A stretch of DNA of 64,000 bases from Ferdinandcohnia sp047238305 (GCF_047238305.1 NZ_JBDFMO010000001.1:3162001-3226000), one strand, 5' to 3'. Counted from the stretch's first letter, positions 45,034-54,558 are shown. Numbers and translations: made by a program. The notes: a model not told the origin generated them from the sequence alone.

Positions 45034-47883
45034 ATGCAATTTACCAAAGTAAAACAAGTAATCGATAACACAGAATACATAACTATTGCCTTCAATCGCT
45101 TCCTACGATTCAAACGAACAGATAAATATGATGAAACCTATAAGTATGAAATCTTATCTGAATTAAATACGGTTTTTGCAAAAACGTCTATAAATGAAGA
45201 AAACATTGTTGAAATCACAAAAATTCTACAGTCCAGTAACCCACAATCAGGGAGTTTTGTTCATTGGAGCAATACAGCTGATTTAGTGGATTATGCGACT
45301 GCCCGACAGACTGAAGTAGCTGAGATTTTCGTTCAGCTGTTTACAGATGAGGGTGCTCCACTATCTGAGAGAATAAAGGCGTTTCATGAAAAAGGAAAAG
45401 AGTATAAGTCACAGCTTAAATTAGGGGCCCCACTGTTTGGGTATCTTTTAGCAGCGTATGATTCTCAAAAATATCCGATATATAAAGAAGAAGTTTTTAA
45501 AGAAATCAAACGTATTTTTGGGATTGACAAAAAGTTAGGTTCAATCAGCGAAAACTATGCCTATTATTATCAGCTTTGTTTATCGGCACAAGAAGTATTA
45601 GCAAGCAAGGGACACTACGTACATATGTTAGATATCCAAGATTTCTTCTTTTGTCTGACTCAATATGATGAATTAATGGTGGAAAGTGCCGTTGCCTATA
45701 TTCATTCAGTAGCAAAGAAAATGAAGGAATTTTCGGATCATGATGTGGATTTTTTAGAGGCCATTAAGGAGCTTCCAGAAGACAAATTAAAAGAGCGGAG
45801 AGAGTTTTACCGCAATTTTGAAAAGGTCAATAAAATTCGGTTTCTGCTACTTGATCAGTATATTGAAGAAAAACGACTTGAAATAGAAGACCTTGAAAAA
45901 TATAAATCTCAAGTAAAAGATGAATATGAGAAGAACATCCTTCATACGTGGAATAACTTTAGCATCTTATTTCAAATCTATTACCAATCCATTAAGGATA
46001 TTGTGACGTATCAATTGATTACCATCCATCGAGTCATCCGGAATATCGATGAGTTTAAGGGAATTGATTTTACGAAGGATAAAGTAATTTTTGATTTTAA
46101 CGGTAGTCGGAATTTAGGTGGAACAGGTTGTTGGATGGCGGTCTTTCCTGAAAAAATGGAAAATCACAAAGTAGCAGCACAATTCTTCTTAGAAATAGAT
46201 GAAAACGGGGTTGATTATGGGCTCCACTTTGGATCGTCACATCCAAAAAGAGGAATGAGAGACATTGAATCTATTTCAGATATTGAAAATGAATTTACGT
46301 ATGAAAAAATGAAACAGAAATTCGTTGAAGTTACAGATGAATTTTTAGAAGGAAATCGACTGACTATAGATGCTGTAGAAGAAACAGACCTTCCAGAACA
46401 AGATAACCTGCATTCATCGTTAAGCCAAATTTTTGATTCCGTCTCACAGGCTGAGCAAGCATTTGATGTGGCTCAGAAACTTTTAAATAAGTTGGATATA
46501 TACGAGGCAGGAGACGAGCGGGTTGCTGTTACATTAACTTCAAAACAGAAGTTTCATATTGATTTTTGCAATTGGCTTTTAGTAGGTTTTTATCGTGATA
46601 ATGAGAACAAACTTATGACAGTCGTAACTCTTATAGAAGATGAAGTAAGTGATACACCATACAAGCGACAATTATTTACCCAAAAAGAACACGAAACACA
46701 GATTGCCTTAACTTATCTTCCTTTTGAAGAGTTTATCGAGAGTGACCATTTGCAATCGATTCTTGATCGAACAGTAACTATAATAAGCGACCGATTTGCC
46801 ACCTATCTTCGATCACCTTTTCGAAAATACAATGTTCCTGCTTTGGAGCAAGCAATATTCGATAAGAGTGTACGTAGTGAAGTATTCAAAAATGGCGTGC
46901 ATCAAGCACCCAAAATACAAATTCAAAATCAAGAATATGTAGAAATACCAACAGTAGAATTCGAACAAGATATTGAGGTTCATAATCTTCATTTTGAGGA
47001 AAAACAGTTGATCCTACGACAAGTAAAAACAGCATTAAAAAATGGAAAACATATTATTTTCACAGGACCACCAGGTACAGGGAAATCAAAATTGGCAAAA
47101 GAAATTTGTCATTCACTCGAGGTGTCGCCTAAACTGGTGACTGCTACATCAGAATGGTCAACCTATGAAACAATTGGGGGATATCGTCCAAACAGCGATG
47201 GCACATTGTCCTTTCATCCTGGCATCTTCCTAGATTGTTTTAAAGACGAGAAGACAAATGCGCCTATTAATAAATGGTTAATCATTGATGAAATGAATCG
47301 AGCGGATATCGATAAAGCATTTGGTGCCTTATTCTCCGCACTAACTGGCGACCAAGTGACTCTTAACTTTCAGTCTCAAAGTGGAAACCCTGTGTTTCTT
47401 CGTCCGCAAGGTGACGAAGAAACGGTAGTCCCAAATGATTATGAATACATCATTCCTAATGACTGGCGATTAATTGGCACAATCAATACGATGGATAAAG
47501 CGTCACTCTATGAAATGAGTTATGCCTTTATGCGACGATTTGCATTTATTCCGATTGGAGTACCAAAGAATATTAGGGTAAATCTAGTGAATGAGTATTT
47601 AGATAAGTGGAGCATCGTTGAAAACGATTATTCAGAGACACTTACTTTCATTTGGAAACAAATCAATCAATATCGAAAAATTGGTCCGGCAATTATTGAA
47701 GATATTGCAAAATACACAGTGGAAGATGGGGATTTCACTTCAGCCATTATCTTATATGTTTTACCTCAATTCGAGGGGCTGATGGATAGTGACATCCGAG
47801 GTTTTATCGAAAAACTTTCACCTATTCAAGAGATTAATACACAGCAACTATTGAGTTTTGCGGAAGACTTTTTCTATTTGTAG
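45034..47883 (+). CDS. McrB-like AAA+ ATPase
   Basis: 949-aa protein. The C-terminal third is an McrB-type AAA+ motor: Walker A GPPGTGKS (about 678), ATSEWSTYETIGGYRP, Walker B WLIIDEMNRADIDKAFG (about 748) and GTINTMDKASLYEMSYAFMRRF (sensor 1/Arg finger region, about 815). About 670 residues precede it, much longer than in McrB, probably carrying target-recognition and helical domains; a KDKVIFDFNGSRNLGG segment lies near 350. The next gene encodes a PD-(D/E)XK nuclease. The start is ATG 45034 with GAGAGGAAA upstream. It is likely the motor/sensor of a restriction-type defence pair. Confidence 0.85.
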   Translation: MQFTKVKQVIDNTEYITIAFNRFLRFKRTDKYDETYKYEILSELNTVFAKTSINEENIVEITKILQSSNPQSGSFVHWSNTADLVDYATARQTEVAEIFVQLFTDEGAPLSERIKAFHEKGKEYKSQLKLGAPLFGYLLAAYDSQKYPIYKEEVFKEIKRIFGIDKKLGSISENYAYYYQLCLSAQEVLASKGHYVHMLDIQDFFFCLTQYDELMVESAVAYIHSVAKKMKEFSDHDVDFLEAIKELPEDKLKERREFYRNFEKVNKIRFLLLDQYIEEKRLEIEDLEKYKSQVKDEYEKNILHTWNNFSILFQIYYQSIKDIVTYQLITIHRVIRNIDEFKGIDFTKDKVIFDFNGSRNLGGTGCWMAVFPEKMENHKVAAQFFLEIDENGVDYGLHFGSSHPKRGMRDIESISDIENEFTYEKMKQKFVEVTDEFLEGNRLTIDAVEETDLPEQDNLHSSLSQIFDSVSQAEQAFDVAQKLLNKLDIYEAGDERVAVTLTSKQKFHIDFCNWLLVGFYRDNENKLMTVVTLIEDEVSDTPYKRQLFTQKEHETQIALTYLPFEEFIESDHLQSILDRTVTIISDRFATYLRSPFRKYNVPALEQAIFDKSVRSEVFKNGVHQAPKIQIQNQEYVEIPTVEFEQDIEVHNLHFEEKQLILRQVKTALKNGKHIIFTGPPGTGKSKLAKEICHSLEVSPKLVTATSEWSTYETIGGYRPNSDGTLSFHPGIFLDCFKDEKTNAPINKWLIIDEMNRADIDKAFGALFSALTGDQVTLNFQSQSGNPVFLRPQGDEETVVPNDYEYIIPNDWRLIGTINTMDKASLYEMSYAFMRRFAFIPIGVPKNIRVNLVNEYLDKWSIVENDYSETLTFIWKQINQYRKIGPAIIEDIAKYTVEDGDFTSAIILYVLPQFEGLMDSDIRGFIEKLSPIQEINTQQLLSFAEDFFYL

Positions 47884-47892
47884 GTGTCAATC

Positions 47893-49209
47893 ATGAAACG
47901 AAATGCGGAACAGCTAATCGAGGAAATAAGTGATTTCCTTGTTATCTATTTAAAATCGGGTAAGGTCGGCTTGAATTCATTTATCCAAAAGACCAATTTG
48001 CAAATTGAGCAATTAGATCATCTATTGAATCTTCATTTTTTATTAAAAGAAGAGGTTAAACAATTTGTAAGAGGGTTGCCATTGTTAATTCGGCGTCTAA
48101 AAACATCCACAAAAGTGCAGCAGGAAACGAACCATGGACAAGTTCGCGGACAAATCAATTGGCCAAACACAATCAAGGAACGCCTTCGCATCAATGTAAC
48201 GGATAAAACAATCTATTCGGTTGTGGAACGAAGTCGTGAATACGCAATAAAAGAGAACCTAGTACTACTTGAAGTGCTTAAGGTCCTATATGAGATTTTA
48301 TTTGTGAAAATGGATACCGATTATTATAAAAAGTACACCTGGTTTGAAGATTGGGCTTCGTTGAAAGACATCATTAGCCATATGCTACACAAAAATATCT
48401 ATTTATCACGAATCCAAATGCATCAAGAAAAAGTAACAACACGAATGATTATCGATACAATGAAACATCGAAATCCCTTATACCAGAGAGCAGGACAGAT
48501 TTTATTCAGCTATCGTAGCATCATGGAAGGGAACCTCGATAAAGAAGATGTAGTGGAGTTGCTAAAAGAAACCTTTATCGTGCCACAAGAAGAAGATGTG
48601 TTATTCGAACTCTATTGGGTGATAAAAATCATCCAAGAAAATACTCAAAATGCACAGCTACAGGTAATGGATGGGCGGAACAAACATAATCTTGTGGCAG
48701 AGTGGATGGATGAGGAATTTGTGTATAAGATTTATCATGATTCAACCGGTTCCAATCGGATTCAATTCAACATTAAAGCTGAAGAAGTCATGCAAATACA
48801 CCATCCATTTATCGAAAAGAAACTTTCCTCCGCAGCTGATGCGGAACAAATAGCACGAGAAGTTTTTGGACAAGGCTTTGATACATCTACCTTCTGGAGT
48901 GGTAGACCGGATATTATTGTTGAGGTTGTTGATAAACAATCAAACGAACTCAAAAAGGTAGTCATAGGGGAAGTGAAGCATACATCCAGGGTGGAATACG
49001 CGATTACAGGATTGCGAGAGTTAATGGATTATATGAAACTTGTAAGGGATGGTGAGGGGAATTACTTAGAAGAACGAGATATTGAAGTTAATGGGATGTT
49101 GTTTACGGAGGTCACTGTCGGAGAAGGCAAGATGAAAAGAAATTTAAAAATTGATCCTAATAGGGGAAAAGTTAAAGTGCAAATTATTGATTTTTTGGAA
49201 GTCAGATGA
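47893..49209 (+). CDS. PD-(D/E)XK nuclease partner of the McrB-like ATPase
   Basis: 438-aa protein with a helical N-terminal region (1-270) and a C-terminal restriction-endonuclease core: GRPDIIVEV (Asp near 338) and, about 20 residues later, VIGEVKHTS (Glu/Lys of E-x-K). This fits the role of McrC as cutting subunit, but overall it does not read as a standard McrC, and the nuclease core is closer to DUF2357/REase-like partners. It starts 9 bp after the ATPase stop, so the two are translated together. GTG 47884 is an alternative start. A terminator follows. Confidence 0.75.
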   Translation: MKRNAEQLIEEISDFLVIYLKSGKVGLNSFIQKTNLQIEQLDHLLNLHFLLKEEVKQFVRGLPLLIRRLKTSTKVQQETNHGQVRGQINWPNTIKERLRINVTDKTIYSVVERSREYAIKENLVLLEVLKVLYEILFVKMDTDYYKKYTWFEDWASLKDIISHMLHKNIYLSRIQMHQEKVTTRMIIDTMKHRNPLYQRAGQILFSYRSIMEGNLDKEDVVELLKETFIVPQEEDVLFELYWVIKIIQENTQNAQLQVMDGRNKHNLVAEWMDEEFVYKIYHDSTGSNRIQFNIKAEEVMQIHHPFIEKKLSSAADAEQIAREVFGQGFDTSTFWSGRPDIIVEVVDKQSNELKKVVIGEVKHTSRVEYAITGLRELMDYMKLVRDGEGNYLEERDIEVNGMLFTEVTVGEGKMKRNLKIDPNRGKVKVQIIDFLEVR

Positions 49210-49257
49210 CAAAAAAATTGGTGCATCTATAAACACTTTATATAATGCCCAAACTAG

Positions 49258-49287
49258 CAGAGTACTGAAATCGGTACTCTGTTTTTC
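49258..49287 (+). terminator. terminator of the McrB-like/nuclease operon
   Basis: CAGAGTAC/GTACTCTG, 8-nt loop, T5. Confidence 0.85.
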
Positions 49288-49449
49288 TATTTTTAAGATA
49301 ATAAAAATAAATTCTTTGGCCATCTTTCAAATTCTCTTTGTTTTAATACACTATGCACTTTAATCATTATCACTAGATCACAGAACTTACGAATGGTATA
49401 ATTTTACTAATAACAGATACCTATAAATATAACAAATCAGGGGAGAACG

Positions 49450-52266
49450 ATGATTGAAAAGGAAAATAAGTTAATTATCAATTCGGAAAAAGGGAATTTA
49501 TTAAATGAATTAATTAGGTCCATAAAAGAGTGTGAAAAATTTTATTTTAGTGTCGCTTTTATTAATTTTAGTGGGTTACAACTGTTATTGGAACCAATTA
49601 AAGAAGCTGAGGAACGAGGGATTAAAGGTAAGATTATTACATCCACTTATCTTAACTTCACGGATTCAAAGGCATTAGACAAATTAAAAGAATTTAATAA
49701 CATTTCATTAAAAGTATATGTAACAGATAAAGAGATTGGTTTCCATACCAAAGCTTATATATTTGAATATAAGGATAGTTACAAAGTAATCATAGGTTCT
49801 TCAAACATTACTCAAAGTGCCTTAAAAAGTAATATTGAGTGGAATGTTGAAATTATCTCAAAACAAGACGCTTCTTTTATTAAAGAGGTACTTAAAGAAT
49901 ATGAGAACCTATGGAATATGAGTATTGATGCTGATGATGACTTTATTAAACGCTATGAAGAATTTCTAATGAGTTTTAAGAATTCACAAAATACAAATCA
50001 AATGATTTATGAACATAAAAAGCAATATATTGTTCCTAATCGAATGCAAAGACGTGCTATTGAAAATCTTGATCGTCTTCGAAGTTTTGGTGAACAGAAG
50101 GGATTAGTAATTGCCGCTACGGGAACTGGTAAAACATATATGTCTGCATTCGATGTAAAAAGTTTTAAACCAAAAAAATTATTATTTATTGTACATAGAG
50201 AAGAGATATTGAAAAAAGCGAAGGATACCTTTGAATTACTGTTACCAAATGAAGGGATAACGTTTGGATTGTTGACTGGTAATTATAAAAACAAGAATGT
50301 AGATTACTTGTTTGCAACAATACAAACTCTTAGTAAATGTTATTCTGATTTCAGAAGAGATGAGTTTGATTATATCATAATCGATGAAGCCCACCATGCA
50401 ACAAGTCCCAGTTATCAAAGTGTACTAGATTACATTCTTCCAAAATTTATGCTTGGAATGACAGCAACTCCAGAACGGAGTGATCATCAAAATGTTTTTG
50501 AATTATTCGATCATAATGTGGCTCTAGAGGTTAGGTTACACGAAGCACTTGATGATGAACTTGTTATCCCTTTTCATTACTTTGGGATAACGGATATTGA
50601 TGAAATTGATTTAAGTGATGTAAGTATTGACGATATAGTAGAGGTTACAAGAAGATTAAAGGTGAATGAACGAGTAGATTTCGTCGTAGAGAAAATGGAA
50701 TTTTACGGTCATGATGGTGATAAGAGAAAGGGTCTAGGTTTTTGTGCAAGTATTGAGCATGCGCAATATATGGCAAGTGAATTTAACAAAAGAGGGTACA
50801 ACAGTATTTGTTTAACAGGTGAAGATTCACCTAACAATCGTGAACAGTTTATCAAAAGATTAGAAGACGATCATGATAACCTAGAGATGATTTTTACAGT
50901 AGATATTTTTAATGAAGGGGTCGATATTCCTTCAATTAATACTGTACTAATGTTGCGACCAACTAATTCACCGATTGTCTTTATTCAACAGCTTGGAAGG
51001 GGATTACGTAAATTTGGTGATAAAAGTTTTTTAACTGTTCTTGATTTCATTGGGAACCACACTAAAACGTTTTTAATAGCTATCGCTCTAAATGGTAGCA
51101 GATATTATGATAAAGAAAGTCTAAAAGTTGCCGTAGCCACCGGCTTTGCGAATATCCCAGGCGCAACACATATACAAATGGATAGAATCTCACAGGAAAG
51201 AATCTTAGAACAAATTGATAAAGAAAATTTTAACTCAATGAAATATTTGAAAGAAGAGTATTTTGAATTTAAAAAACTCAATCAAGGGCGAATTCCGTTC
51301 TTCCTGCTTGATTATTTTAAGTTTGATGGGGCTCCAGATCCTATAAAATTTATTAATCGTGAAAAATCATATATACAATTTGTGGCAAAAGTTGAAAAGG
51401 ACGAATATCTAAAGAAATTATTACAAAATGAAGATTTTGAAGGGGCAATGAAGGAATTGTCCAGTAAGCTTCCTTTAAAGAGAGTTTATGAATTTGTTAT
51501 TATACGTTATTTGTTAGAAAATAAGTTTATTGACCTAAAGATTGCAAAGGATGAAATCCTAAAAATAGTTGAACACGTTGATGAGGATAGTATTCTTCAT
51601 TCATTTGAATATTTAAATCAAGATTATTATGATACGACTCAACAAAAAACAAAGCCAAAATTATTTAAACTTGAGAATCAACTTTTATTTAAAACACCAT
51701 TGTTTGAAAATTTGTTAGAAAATGAGGAATTTCAAAAATTTATTAATGATATTATTTCTTATGGTATCTTTCGTTATGAGAAGGAATTTAAACATACCTA
51801 TTACGGGGTTCCACATTTTAAGTTATACGAACAATATCAGATGATTGACGCAGCCTTACTTTCTAATTACAGAAAGATTCATTCATCCTTTAGAGGTTCT
51901 GGATTATTGGCGAATGGCAAAGAATTTTTCTTGTTTGTTGACTTACACAAAGAAGCTGATATAAAAGAGAGTATTAATTATCAAGATAAATTCATCAATA
52001 CTAAGGAATTTCAATGGCAGTCTGTTAATAATACATCTCAAGAATCAGATCGTGGAAAGGACATCATTTACAATAAGGAAAGAGGAGTAAATCTACATTT
52101 ATTTATTCGAAAATACCGCGAAATCGACGGTAAGGTTGAGCCTTATATTTATATTGGTAAAGGAAATTCAATACAGTTTGAAGGAAATAGACCAATCACG
52201 GTAAGAATGGAACTTGAGCATGAAATTCCTGCTAATCTTTATATTGAATTTACTAAAAAAGTATAG
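49450..52266 (+). CDS. PLD-nuclease / SF2 helicase fusion with DUF3427-like C-terminus
   Basis: 938-aa three-part protein. Residues about 10-165 are a phospholipase-D-type nuclease domain with one HxK motif (FHTKAYIF, about 98) and downstream GSSN. Residues about 200-540 are a superfamily-2 helicase: Walker A ATGTGKT (about 223), DEAH in IIIDEAHHA (about 310), TATPERS (about 336) and QLGRGLRK (about 513). The remaining 400 residues resemble the DUF3427 region. Such proteins are common in defence islands. GGGGAG lies 4 nt before ATG. Monocistronic, tail to tail with a MutT gene with which it shares a terminator. Confidence 0.85.
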   Translation: MIEKENKLIINSEKGNLLNELIRSIKECEKFYFSVAFINFSGLQLLLEPIKEAEERGIKGKIITSTYLNFTDSKALDKLKEFNNISLKVYVTDKEIGFHTKAYIFEYKDSYKVIIGSSNITQSALKSNIEWNVEIISKQDASFIKEVLKEYENLWNMSIDADDDFIKRYEEFLMSFKNSQNTNQMIYEHKKQYIVPNRMQRRAIENLDRLRSFGEQKGLVIAATGTGKTYMSAFDVKSFKPKKLLFIVHREEILKKAKDTFELLLPNEGITFGLLTGNYKNKNVDYLFATIQTLSKCYSDFRRDEFDYIIIDEAHHATSPSYQSVLDYILPKFMLGMTATPERSDHQNVFELFDHNVALEVRLHEALDDELVIPFHYFGITDIDEIDLSDVSIDDIVEVTRRLKVNERVDFVVEKMEFYGHDGDKRKGLGFCASIEHAQYMASEFNKRGYNSICLTGEDSPNNREQFIKRLEDDHDNLEMIFTVDIFNEGVDIPSINTVLMLRPTNSPIVFIQQLGRGLRKFGDKSFLTVLDFIGNHTKTFLIAIALNGSRYYDKESLKVAVATGFANIPGATHIQMDRISQERILEQIDKENFNSMKYLKEEYFEFKKLNQGRIPFFLLDYFKFDGAPDPIKFINREKSYIQFVAKVEKDEYLKKLLQNEDFEGAMKELSSKLPLKRVYEFVIIRYLLENKFIDLKIAKDEILKIVEHVDEDSILHSFEYLNQDYYDTTQQKTKPKLFKLENQLLFKTPLFENLLENEEFQKFINDIISYGIFRYEKEFKHTYYGVPHFKLYEQYQMIDAALLSNYRKIHSSFRGSGLLANGKEFFLFVDLHKEADIKESINYQDKFINTKEFQWQSVNNTSQESDRGKDIIYNKERGVNLHLFIRKYREIDGKVEPYIYIGKGNSIQFEGNRPITVRMELEHEIPANLYIEFTKKV

Positions 52267-52297
52267 TCTTCTCATTTATGAGAAGACTATTTTTCCT
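52263..52297. terminator. shared bidirectional terminator spanning two stop codons
   Basis: ATAGTCTTCTCA/TGAGAAGACTAT perfect 12-bp stem, 4-nt loop, T5 on the plus strand. It contains the stop codons of both convergent genes. Confidence 0.9.
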
Positions 52298-52685
52298 TAA
52301 CTAAATCATTTACTGCTGGAATATCTGCTGGCGCCCATTTCAATGATTCTAGATTTTCTTTTTTTAACCAAACTAAAGTAGAATGCTCACTTGCTTTAGG
52401 TGTACCCTCAGTAATCTTGCACTTTATTGAAATTAAGTTGATTGTAAACGTATCATATTCATGAATATTATCATTAAATATATTTTTTGAAGTTTCAATT
52501 TTACAACCGAGTTCCTCATAAATTTCTCTCACTAATGCTGTATAAATATCCTCGTTTTCTTCTACCTTTCCACCTGGGAATTCCCATCGATTTGGAATAG
52601 ACATTTTTGGTGAGCGAAGAGCACACAAAACTTTATCTTCCTCATTTTCTATTATGGCTGCTACAACTTTTACAAGCTTTTTCAT
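52287..52685 (-). CDS. MutT-type NUDIX (d)NTP pyrophosphohydrolase
   Basis: 132-aa NUDIX hydrolase. The NUDIX box GGKVEENEDIYTALVREIYEEL is complete (about 38-59) and preceded by RWEFPGGK, as in 8-oxo-dGTP-cleaving MutT proteins. It hydrolyses nucleoside triphosphates such as 8-oxo-dGTP or CTP analogues; specificity unknown. ATGAACC-side site GGAGGTTC lies before the start on the minus strand. Its gene faces the PLD-helicase gene, ending 21 bp from it, which makes a functional pairing plausible. Confidence 0.88.
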   Translation of the reverse strand: MKKLVKVVAAIIENEEDKVLCALRSPKMSIPNRWEFPGGKVEENEDIYTALVREIYEELGCKIETSKNIFNDNIHEYDTFTINLISIKCKITEGTPKASEHSTLVWLKKENLESLKWAPADIPAVNDLVKEK

Positions 52686-53017
52686 ATGAACCTCCGTTTG
52701 AATATAATATTCATATCATATCATCTTTTCTATGTATGTATTAATAATTTGTTTTTAAATACTATCGAAACAGAAGGAACAAGGAATCTTTTAATGTTTA
52801 TCAATATGGAACGGATTTACTATCTAAGTTTGAAATAGGGTGTTGAAAAGGTTTACAAAGAATTAGAATTTAACTTAGATTAGAGAATATCTTTTTAGTA
52901 ATTAATATAAAATGCTATTTTCCCCTATTAAAATCGGAATATTTAGCATATAATTTTGATAATTCGTTCAATTATTTTCTAGAGTGAAGGTTTTTAAGCA
53001 TAAAAGGAGCTGTTCAA
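52686..53017. other. A/T-rich gap
   Basis: 332 bp with no supported gene, hairpin or repeat. AAAAGGAG at its right end serves the 40-codon frame that follows. Confidence 0.5.
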
Positions 53018-53140
53018 ATGCTAGAAGTAAGTAATAAAATCGGATGGCTTGAAGGAATTTTTGAGGCGGTTCATGATGGAATCTTAGTGATGTGTTTATC
53101 CAACATTAATAGAGGGAAACCGTACCATAAAGAAATGTAG
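53018..53140 (+). pseudogene. truncated PAS-domain regulator remnant
   Basis: 40 codons starting MLEVSNKIGWLEGIFEAVHDGILVM, which reads like the first PAS segment of a sigma-54-dependent or two-component regulator; the rest of the gene is missing. AAAAGGAG lies 9 nt before ATG, as in a real gene start. Codons after about residue 26 do not continue the PAS pattern. Best read as the surviving 5' end of a lost gene, though a genuine small protein cannot be excluded. Confidence 0.5.
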
Positions 53141-53203
53141 TTTTAGGGAAAATTTGGGTAACAGAAGCCCCTTGTCTAGGAACAGATTGGAAAGGAAGTG
53201 AAT

Positions 53204-53533
53204 ATGAGGAGGTTATTTTTATGCAACCGTATGTTAATGAGCATGCCCATTGATGATAAAAGGGATAAGGAGGATTTCCATAATAAGTACAAACAACATT
53301 TGTATCAGATTATTCAAATTGAATTAAAAGATGGGTCTGTTTACCAGGGCATCCTTCATAGCTACGACAGGGAGAAAATTTATAGCCTTATGCCGAAGAC
53401 TGGGCATTCACATTTGGCAATGCACACAATGGGTGAACGCAATGATAGCAGACTTTTCCCATTCTTTGCCTCATTTGGGTTCCTATTCTTTGGAATAAGA
53501 AAATTCGGGCCATTTTTCCCATTCTTTATTTAA
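53204..53533 (+). CDS. hypothetical protein with Lsm-like segment, 109 aa
   Basis: Unrecognised. The middle (HLYQIIQIELKDGSVYQGIL, then HSYDREKIYSLMP) has the alternating pattern of a small Sm-like beta-barrel, and the C-terminus is very Phe-rich (LFPFFASFGFLFFG...FFPFFI). GGAAGG lies before ATG 53204. A stronger ribosome binding site, GAGGAGG at 53207-53213, points instead to ATG 53221 in another frame, which stops after 10 codons. The N-terminus may therefore be damaged or mis-sequenced. A bidirectional terminator follows. Confidence 0.55.
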   Translation: MRRLFLCNRMLMSMPIDDKRDKEDFHNKYKQHLYQIIQIELKDGSVYQGILHSYDREKIYSLMPKTGHSHLAMHTMGERNDSRLFPFFASFGFLFFGIRKFGPFFPFFI

Positions 53534-53545
53534 TTAATCGATACA

Positions 53546-53590
53546 AAAAAGGCTTGTAGTGGATATGTCCATACAGGCCTTTTCTATTTT
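53546..53590. terminator. bidirectional terminator between convergent genes
   Basis: AAAAGGC(T/C)TGTA...TACAGGCCTTTT with inner TGGA/TCCA, then T-rich sequence. Confidence 0.8.
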
Positions 53591-53611
53591 ATATATGTGA
53601 GTTTCTACCAA

Positions 53612-54340
53612 TTATTTCGTACATAAAAATACTCTATAGCCCAAAGCTCCTTGATATTTTAGCATTAAATGAAAATGCTGGTAGAGGACATGATAAAGTT
53701 CAGGTTCAATGGACTCTGAGTACTCGAATGTAGGCATTGAATGGTTTTGAAGGATGGATTGTTTTCTCCTAAACGTTTTAAGGTTTTTAAAACCGGCCAT
53801 TTCAAATAAGGTAATCCAATCCTTTTCCATGAGGAGAGAATCTAACCCGTAAAATTGTTTAATTTCCTCTTCAAAATATGTCCAGAGCCTCGTATTAAGG
53901 GTAAGTTCATTTGCTATAAACTGACCGCCCGGCTTTAATAAACGAAATATTTCCTTAAGTGCTTTAGGCTTATTGACAAAAGAAAGAACCGATTCGGAAA
54001 TAATAAAGTCATATTCACTATCATTTAGTGGACATTTTTCTATTGAGCCCTGAATTATTTCGACTGGTAATTGGTGTTTTGCCATCCTATCTTTGGCTTT
54101 TTTAATCATGTTAGGGTTGATATCCAACCCTGTTACTTTTGCGCCATAGCGGGACGCTAAATAAGCAGATGTTTGGCCGGTACCACAACCTACATCTAAA
54201 ATGCATGAAGAGCTGTTAATCATTTGATTCTCGAATAATTTCTTTGTTAGCTCCATACCACCAGGATGTGCACCACTAACACCAAATTTGGACAAAAAGT
54301 CTAAATATATTGAAGTTCCAATGAGTACCACCTTCTCCAC
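53612..54340 (-). CDS. class I SAM-dependent methyltransferase
   Basis: 242-aa methyltransferase. Motif I ILDVGCGTGQTSAYLA (about 47-62), VTGLDINPNMI (motif II), GSIEKCPLNDSEYDFIIS (motif III-IV) and LKEIFRLLKPGGQF (motif V-VI) are all clear. The conserved opening YLDFLSKFGVSGAHPGG suits the small-molecule/UbiE-like group. The nominal start is GTG 54340, but GGAGAAGG lies just inside it and fits initiation at an ATT codon (54322) better. Substrate unknown. Confidence 0.83.
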   Translation of the reverse strand: MEKVVLIGTSIYLDFLSKFGVSGAHPGGMELTKKLFENQMINSSSCILDVGCGTGQTSAYLASRYGAKVTGLDINPNMIKKAKDRMAKHQLPVEIIQGSIEKCPLNDSEYDFIISESVLSFVNKPKALKEIFRLLKPGGQFIANELTLNTRLWTYFEEEIKQFYGLDSLLMEKDWITLFEMAGFKNLKTFRRKQSILQNHSMPTFEYSESIEPELYHVLYQHFHLMLKYQGALGYRVFLCTK

Positions 54341-54558
54341 TTAACATATTTGTATAATATGATTTTAAAATAAGATGGTTCCATCCAAGTACATATGTAT
54401 ATCCCAAAACCCAATCCCATCAAAGTTACCATAAACCGTACCAACAAGAATTCAGCCCCATTGCATAATAGTACAACTTTATGCGTATGAAGAAACGGGG
54501 TTTAAATGAACGAAAGTATGACATATTAAGGGAAAGAATATTTGGAAGGAGAATTTTA

